Origin: Pisaster brevispinus
Lineage: Eukaryota > Echinodermata > Asteroidea > Forcipulatida > Asteriidae
Direction of reading: 5' to 3'
DNA length: 64,000 nucleotides
Assembly: GCA_023634235.1 (NCBI GenBank)
Contig: JAMKCF010000007.1
Span: forward strand, 14,700,592 to 14,764,591
The notes under the pieces: model-generated
Told to the model about the DNA's origin: nothing
Database searches by the model: none
The model's input: only the letters and a program-made list of their open reading frames with translations
Shown: positions 59,701 to 64,000 of the stretch, piece after piece
How positions within the stretch are numbered: position 1 is the stretch's first letter
How the letters are laid out: every line of letters starts with the position of its first letter
Program-made: the position numbers and the translations under genes

Positions 59701-62700
59701 GGTACAATGGAATGCTCTATGATGTCCGGAGGCAGAAAAAGTTGAAACTAGGTCCTAGTACAGGTGGGTGGGAAAGTGTGTGCTCACTGAACTGTGTTAG
59801 TTAGAACCGTAATTCCTCTATGATTGGAAAGAAGCACAGAGGTTTGGAGGATGTGTAAGACCTAGGGTAGACCACAGAGCTGTAATAGTAATTTCTACAT
59901 AATTTACAAATTGTTTGTCATTGGTCTGTTTGTCTGTCTGCCTGTCTGCATGTTATTAGATCTCCTATATGAATTATTCATTTAATCCTCATGAAATTTA
60001 TAAAGGGGCAGATGATGTGAGTTTTACGCAAGTAAAATTTTGTCAGCATGTATTTTTCAAACATCCTTTAATAGCAATCCAGAATATTGTTAACAGTCCC
60101 CTGTACATAGACCGTTTTTTTTATTCCTCCTACCTGGAAGTTGCTGTTAGCATCGGTAAGAGCCAAGTTATCATTGATGTAACCCAAGACACTGTCGACT
60201 GTATACCAAGGGACGTACTCTCTCTCCTCAACCAGGTAGGCTGTCAGATCAAGAGCTCTAGCTTGGCTGAGCTCACCGGCTCTGGCCAGGCTGAAGGCGT
60301 CACTGATAAGAGCTGTACGACTAGCTGTGGAAATCAACTACAGCAGAGATAGAGAGAGAGGAAAACAAAATTGTAATTTTTATTTATTTAATTCTATTTA
60401 TTTACGACACACCCAACAGCACAATTAGCGCCCCCAGTAACAGGATGAATAGGAAATGGTGTACATTGACTTTTGGATGCTTGAGTCTCAGGGGAAACAA
60501 TCATTTCTGCTCGCTCGACCAAACGAGGTAAGGTCTTCTCACGACGGACTAGGTTTGTGTCTCCATGAAGTCATCCACATTATTTAGATTTTTTTTTTGG
60601 TACAGTTTTCAAAGTGTGGGGTGGAAGAGTTTTCATGGTTTTTTTTGTCGTGTTTGTTGTGAAAAATATTCAAATGCATTAGCGCACAGTCGACTAGAGT
60701 CGCCATCGGGGCTCAAGCAGGGTATAGTGCACAATCAACTAAAGTCACCATTGGGGCTCAAGCAGGGTATAGTGCACAGTTGACTAAAGTCACCATTGGG
60801 GCTCAAGTAGGGTATAATGCACAGTTGACTAAAGTCCCCATTGGGGCTCAAGCAGGGTATAGTGCACAGTTGACTAAAGTCGCCATTGGGGCTCAAGCAG
60901 GGTATAGTGCACAGTTGACTAAAGTCGCCATTGGGGCTCAAGCAGGGTATAATGCACAGTTGACTAAAGTCACCATTGGGGCTCAAGCAGGGAATAGTGC
61001 ACAGTCGACTAGAGTCGCCATCGGGGCTCAAGCATGGTATAGTGCACAATCGACTAAAGTCAACACGGATGGGGCTCAAGCAGGGTATAGTGCACAGTCG
61101 ACTAAAGTCACCATTGGGGCTCAAGCATGGTATAGTGCACAACTTGACTGAAGTCGCGGTTTAGACTGAAAGGGTTACAAAGTAACTAAAATAAATACGT
61201 ACCTTGTGATTTGCTTCAAGCTGAGCGGCCAGCAATCCCCAGTTTGTCTCATCATAATTGACTCGATAGAATCCTCTTGCATCAACGTTCGCCAGCAGCC
61301 AGCTGCTGTCACCACCTGCACCGGCTACTGTCATTGTAACTGACAGAATGATAGAAGAATGAGGATTACAAAACGTCCAAAGTTTATCAATATTTTGTAT
61401 TTACATTTAATATGCATCAACGTTTACCTATCCCCCCTTACCCCCTCCTGCCCCCCAATAATTATAGTAACATAAATTTTAAGAACCACAGACTAATGAA
61501 ATTGAGAGAACCATATGTCATGCTAAAAGAATATTATTATCAATGTGAATGTCTGCTCGTTTTGAAAGTTACTTTCATCAAATGACTAGGTCTGAAAAAA
61601 GTTTTACTCACTGGATTTGTCCTCTGGACGGAGCCATTTCATTGCAGGGGTGTCGTAGTCGGGATTGGCTTCAGTTGTGTAAGTAAGTGGTACATGCCAC
61701 ACATATCTAGAAAAGATATGAAAAAAATGAAGAAAAAAAACCCCAAAAACATCATAATTAGGTGAATTACAAAAAACATTACAAAAAACATTCTGGGAGC
61801 ACTTCGGTTTCAAGTACATTTCTTTAATGCATGAAGGAAAGAAACTAACGCACTTTAATGGGTCCAAATGTGCCAGACTAGCAAAGTCTAAAGGACTTAA
61901 GGATTTACGCCCAATATGTAGGATGAAGTAATTATAGTTATAAAAAAGTGTCTTGCTTATAAAAGGACGCAAGTGCAGGGATAAAAATATCAAAAAATAA
62001 CACTCTTAACGACAGCAGAGCTTGAGACTGGTGCGGCAAAATAATATTCCCAGACACAAATCCCTTTCAAGAACCTGATCGAAGGCTCTGAAAAAGGAGA
62101 AGGCGAGTATCAGTAAAATAACTGCATGGTGTGTCATATCCGAGTGGTTAAGAGCACCGGACTCAAGCTCTGGTGTTTCTGATCAGCAGAGTCTGGGTTT
62201 GAGGCCCGGTCTTGGCACTTTACTGGGCAAGATACTTTAGCAGAATTGCTTTGTCCTTTGGATGGGACATTAAGCCCTAGGTCCCGTGTACTAGGGTTGG
62301 TAATGCACCAGAAGAACCCAGAACACTTATCATGGAAGGATAGGGGTTAACCCTGATGTTTCTTGTTCACATAGCAAGCACCCTTCTTTACAGGTTTCCT
62401 CAGGCTTGTGAGCTACAGTGATTAAGTTCACTTATATGGAGGCATCCTTGGTTTCATTACCAGAAATATAGTTACTAGTGTGCTGGAAGACTGAACTCAC
62501 CCCAAGTCTGGGAATGGAGATGAGGGATCTGAGGATGGGTCAGTGAGGAACCTCTTTTGAGAGGCTGTCATCGTCATTGTGTCATCGTCCCCATACTTTC
62601 TGGTCACGGTCACTACGGGGAAGCCCATTTGGCGTGTCCATGTCCTCATGATGTCCCCAATGCCGATACCTTCGCCCAGATCAATACCGTCCTCTTTGAT

Positions 62701-63341
62701 GGCCTGAAAGAAAAGTCCATAAATTAGGTACTTTTGTTTGCGAGCAAGGTGACAAAATGCTTGGCTTTACAATGACAAAAGTTCTGCTCTGAACTCATGA
62801 AACAGATGGTTCCCATATTGGTTTTGAGGCATTGCACGGTGAGGTATCAATGTATATTCAGCTTGTGGTAAACACCATATGTATGTATCTACTTTGCTGT
62901 GCTCATTTTTGGTACCTTTGGAGACCAAGGACAAAACAAAAACGGAGAAAAACAAAAAGTCTCCATCCCCACATGGTATTTCTAAAGACTTGTGGGGTGC
63001 TCCACAAGAAAATTTGTGTTTCAAAGTCTACGGGAAACTGTGAAGTGCAGGGACAAAGGAAAGAACAAAAGAATGCTCCACAAGGATGCATTGTTGAGAA
63101 TGAGTAGATTAGTTCTTGAAAACTTGTAGATTTAGGAATTTGGGAGCCTACTTTCTGAACAGGTTAGGATAGGATAGCTCTTTTTAGAACTACAAATTGG
63201 TCTGCTTATTAAGTACTACCTGTTCAAACCCAAAGCAATTATAAAACGTTAATTAATTACAGTAAATTCTCTCACCTTATCAAGATTATACCAAAGGTCG
63301 CTATTTTCTGCATTGCCATACTGTTGCTCTGTCAAATAGTA
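53616..63341 (-). CDS. M1-family aminopeptidase (aminopeptidase N-like), C-terminal half, 11 exons, 5' end outside window
   Basis: Eleven minus-strand segments with GT-AG borders join in one frame: 63276-63341, 62501-62703, 61612-61706, 61203-61339, 60134-60337, 59071-59144, 58349-58465, 57086-57256, 55639-55779, 54969-55050 and 53616-53759. They total 1434 nt (477 residues plus TAA), and phases agree at all ten junctions. The product matches the C-terminal part of M1 zinc aminopeptidases: TWTRQMGFPVVTV, FYRVNYDETNW, DAFSLARAG, EYVPWYTV, STVFCTGIAEG and VASNPLGRTLAWDF. These cover the beta-sandwich and ERAP1_C-like helical domain that closes over the active site. Family members are usually about 950 residues. 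The GAMEN and HEXXH-E motifs and the membrane anchor must be encoded to the right of 63341. Enzymes of this family remove N-terminal residues from peptides, often as type II ectoenzymes. Paralogue assignment (APN, APA or LNPEP-like) is not possible. No AATAAA lies close downstream on this strand; ATTAAA variants occur at 53152 and 53171. Confidence 0.93.
54040..54305 (-). mobile_element. second tRNA-derived SINE family
   Basis: On the minus strand GGTGGCTAGTGCGTAAAGCG resembles an A box and CTGGTTCGATATCTGG a B box, spaced as in a tRNA. About 200 bp of unrelated tail follow. The sequence has higher GC than its surroundings. The 92-codon + strand frame here is incidental. Confidence 0.5.
54845..54950 (+). 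mobile_element. tRNA-like repeat with intact B box
   Basis: AGCTTGATGGTCTAGTTGTA is A-box-like. GGGTTCGAATCCCACCCGAG is a near-ideal B box with its T-stem. A SINE head or tRNA fragment is likely. The expected cloverleaf does not close, so it is not called a tRNA gene. Confidence 0.5.
54969..55050 (-). CDS. aminopeptidase exon
   Basis: 82 bp encoding YGNGVFLLEDVVRGVTSKFN and TPEELAK, corresponding to the penultimate helices. Acceptor CTTTCCAG, donor GTAATT. Confidence 0.9.
55361..55617. mobile_element. MITE with GGGCCCAATTTCATAG ends, copy 2
   Basis: GGGGCCCAATTTCATAGCGC and GCTGTATGAAATCGGCCCTG are inverted ends. The interior matches copy 1 (GTAAGCGTATTTCACAGGT, ACAGTAAGCACCGGAAGGTT). It lies in an aminopeptidase intron, 22 bp from a splice donor. 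Confidence 0.8.
55639..55779 (-). CDS. aminopeptidase exon
   Basis: 141 bp encoding VIKVASNPLGRTLAWDFFDT and the end FFREE. V-x-SNP-x-GR-x-LAWDF is a strong family match. Acceptor TATTTAG, donor GTAAGT. Confidence 0.94.
56443..56800 (+). mobile_element. tRNA-Leu-derived SINE with full tail
   Basis: CTGGACACAAGCTCTGGTGT and TTCTGATCAGCAGAGTGTGG match the other copies. The tail carries CTTAAGCAAGACACTTAAAA, CGGAAGGGACGTAAAGC, TGCGCCACCTTGTAAACC and an end resembling AAAGCGCTGTATAAGACCCC. Antisense within an aminopeptidase intron. Confidence 0.75.
57086..57256 (-). CDS. aminopeptidase exon
   Basis: 171 bp encoding IVPDLQSTVFCTGIAEGSRA then WDVAFQTY and LPAMACSRS. The P-D-L-x-STV-(FY)-C-x-GI pattern is diagnostic. 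Acceptor CTGTTACAG, donor GTAAGT. The first roughly 95 bp of this exon plus its acceptor recur as a tandem array in the upstream intron. Confidence 0.94.
57257..58050 (-). repeat. tandem decayed copies of an aminopeptidase exon inside its upstream intron
   Basis: Directly upstream (minus sense) of the exon at 57086-57256, about six units of roughly 110-130 bp repeat the exon's first part, its acceptor and about 35 bp of intron. Each + strand unit runs from GTTCCAGTCA through CAATGCCAG and CTGCAGATCA to CAACAGAATGA. The nearest unit (about 57291-57420) still reads APDLQYTVFCPGIAQ in the exon's frame. Farther units lose the frame through deletions. None keeps the exon's donor half. Confidence 0.85.
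58349..58465 (-). CDS. aminopeptidase exon
   Basis: 117 bp encoding LSRASAISLACQYGNDDCVQ. The A-x(2)-LAC-x(2)-G-x(2)-CV pattern is typical of the family's ERAP1_C domain. Acceptor TTGTGTAG, donor GTAAGT. Confidence 0.93.
59071..59144 (-). CDS. aminopeptidase exon
   Basis: 74 bp encoding NYMKKQVTPMYEFIGWENEG, matching the family's Y-x(4)-V-x-P-x-Y-x(3)-GWE helix. Acceptor TTCTGTAG, donor GTAGGTAACC. An in-frame TAG overlaps the donor, so the exon must end at 59071. Confidence 0.9.
59206..59365 (+). mobile_element. tRNA-Leu-derived SINE, truncated
   Basis: GGTCGAGAGGTCTATTGCAG is the A-box region. GTGGGTTTCAATCCTGG is the B box, followed by the family phrase TGAGCAAGACATTTACACTA. The homology fades after about 59340. 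Confidence 0.6.
60134..60337 (-). CDS. aminopeptidase exon
   Basis: 204 bp, 68 residues, phase 0 at both ends: ALISDAFSLARAGELSQARA then EREYVPWYTV. This is the start of the ERAP1_C helical domain. Acceptor GCTGTAG, donor GTAGGA. Confidence 0.94.
60684..61150. repeat. 45-bp minisatellite in aminopeptidase intron
   Basis: About ten units of 45 bp: ACTAAAGTCGCCATTGGGGC, then TCAAGCAGGGTATAGTGCAC. One unit near 61050-61090 is 47 bp. Because 45 is a multiple of three, both strands stay open for over 120 codons, which is a periodicity artefact. The unit resembles the right subterminal sequence of the TTAA-flanked MITEs at 22351-22955 and 23117-23722. The right edge at 61150-61178 (CTGAAAGGGTTAC) resembles their terminus. 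Confidence 0.9.
61203..61339 (-). CDS. aminopeptidase exon
   Basis: 137 bp encoding WLLANVDARGFYRVNYDETN. The NV-x(3)-G-(FY)-YRVNYD motif is among the most conserved in the M1 C-terminal half. Acceptor CTGTCAG, donor GTACGT. Confidence 0.94.
61612..61706 (-). CDS. aminopeptidase exon
   Basis: 95 bp encoding YVWHVPLTYTTEANPDYDT and so on, ending MKWLRPEDKS. The W-x-VPL-x-Y pattern is the start of the beta-sandwich domain. Acceptor TTTCTAG, donor GTGAG. Confidence 0.93.
62146..62465 (+). mobile_element. tRNA-Leu-derived SINE, best preserved head
   Basis: The head CCGAGTGGTTAAGAGCACCG holds an A box and GGGTTTGAGGCCC a B box. Between them CCGGA / TCTGG forms an anticodon stem around loop CTCAAGC (anticodon CAA, leucine), with a long variable arm as in class II tRNAs. 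The tail has the family phrases GGGCAAGATACTT, GATGGGACATTAAGCCC, GGTTTCCTCAGGCTT and TACAGTGATT. It lies in an aminopeptidase intron, antisense to the gene. Confidence 0.8.
62501..62703 (-). CDS. aminopeptidase exon
   Basis: 203 bp, with the family signature MRTWTRQMGFPVVTVTRKY followed by TASQKRFLTD. Acceptor CTTTCAG, donor GTGAG. It ends two bases into a codon, which is completed by the next exon. Confidence 0.93.
63276..63341 (-). CDS. aminopeptidase exon (first in window)
   Basis: 66 bp encoding 22 residues beginning YYLTEQQYGNAENSDLWYNL. This is the segment after the catalytic helices in M1 enzymes (Y-L-x(4)-Y-x-NA-x(3)-DLW). Acceptor TTTTTGCAG, donor GTGAG, phase 0 at both ends. Confidence 0.9.
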
Positions 63342-63572
63342 CTGCAAAAAGAAGAGAGACACAAAAAAAGAGTGTATTAAAAAAAACTTGACTTTCTTTT
63401 ATCTTTTCTTGTCCATCATGTCTATACTGCACAAATTGCCGCCGCTGGGCAATAAACCTGCAGACTCTTCTGCATTGAAAGCTGCTACTTAGAATTTGAT
63501 GTTTTTCACAACAAAAATGACTTAATAAAAACATTAATATCAGAGAGTTTGACATCGGTAGTGTTGTGGCGT

Positions 63573-63990
63573 GCCGAGTGGTCAATTGAACTGGACACAA
63601 GATTTTGTGTTTCTGATCAGCAGAGTGTTGGTTCATAGTGCTGCGGTCTCAACAACCGTGTCCTGAAGCATGTCCTTGAGCTAGACACTTAAACCATTAT
63701 TACTTCATCCGGATGGAACTGTTGGCTGGTCCTGTTGTGTAATGCATGTTAATGCCCAGTACACTAATCGTTAACCACTTCACGTCAGATGGCATGTATA
63801 CACGCCAAATTTACATACAGTGCTACGTTTCGTTTCACTTGTACCAAGAGGGATACCAGGTGATGGAAAACATGCCTTCTGTAATGTCCCTTTTCCTGAG
63901 GTTATTGTGTACTCCTACCGCCTGATTCATATATTGCGCCACAGCCCCTTGTATACCATTACATGGTGCTATAAAGAAAGGTCTCATACT
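63573..63990 (+). mobile_element. tRNA-Leu-derived SINE (same family)
   Basis: Shares TGCCGAGTGGTCAATTGAAC, GTTTCTGATCAGCAGAGTG, the TGAGCTAGACACTTAAACC block, the CATCCGGATGGAAC block, and a 3' part with CGCCACAGCCCCTTGTATAC and GTGCTATAAAGAAAGG. Antisense to the aminopeptidase. The 3' end may run to the window edge. Confidence 0.7.
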
Positions 63991-64000
63991 TCAAAACGTA

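Noticed and set aside
60735..61151. Two long frames on opposite strands
   Set aside because: Product of a 45-bp repeat with no stop in the unit.

Overview
This is nuclear DNA of an animal, most likely a marine deuterostome and probably an echinoderm such as a sea star. The reasons are spliced genes with GT-AG introns, TTAGGG-type telomere-like repeats, tRNA-derived SINEs, many short inverted-repeat transposons, AT-rich DNA with islands of CpG-containing repeats, and a vertebrate-like M1 aminopeptidase. The taxon is an inference; nothing in the window names a species. No bacterial operon, CRISPR array, rRNA gene or intact virus is seen.

Only one gene can be named with confidence. It lies on the minus strand at 53616-63341: the 3' half of an M1-family (aminopeptidase N-like) zinc metalloprotease. 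Eleven exons splice in frame into the last 477 residues and a stop codon. The catalytic half lies beyond the right edge. Its introns are full of repeats: several tRNA-Leu-derived SINEs all antisense to the gene, a 45-bp minisatellite, and a decaying tandem array made from one of the gene's own exons. A second, unrecognised minus-strand gene is suggested by up to four exon-like segments at 14576-16737, with a 23-bp minisatellite in one intron. A third minus-strand exon-like segment is at 48693-48838.

Most of the window is repeat-derived. From left to right: inverted-repeat-bounded segments and short duplications (2.2-8.5 kb); a poly-G-rich tandem array (5.2-6.3 kb); the unknown gene (14.6-16.7 kb); a first block of about 150-bp repeats (18.5-19.3 kb); a nested transposon stack (20.0-25.5 kb); a MITE-like element (26.3-27.1 kb); a large palindrome-bearing tandem-repeat region ending in two hairpins (27.6-30.5 kb); two related inverted-repeat elements with 4-bp target duplications (31.1-31.6 and 40.2-40.8 kb); an AT-rich triplicated 1.6-kb block with a minisatellite (33.3-38.2 kb); a composite satellite with interstitial telomeric repeats (42.8-45.8 kb); a long inverted repeat (49.4-50.0 kb); then SINE copies and the aminopeptidase gene.

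The most informative structure is the nested stack at 20.0-25.5 kb. An outer element with CCCAGATA ends is split by an inner element with CCCAG(A/T)GG(G/A)CA ends. The inner element carries two copies of a TTAA-flanked piggyBac-like MITE, and the outer element also carries a 106-bp MITE whose empty site survives in a neighbouring repeat unit. Long open frames inside tandem arrays (23897-24526, 42849-43574, 60735-61151, 16087-16705) arise from repeat periodicity and are not genes.
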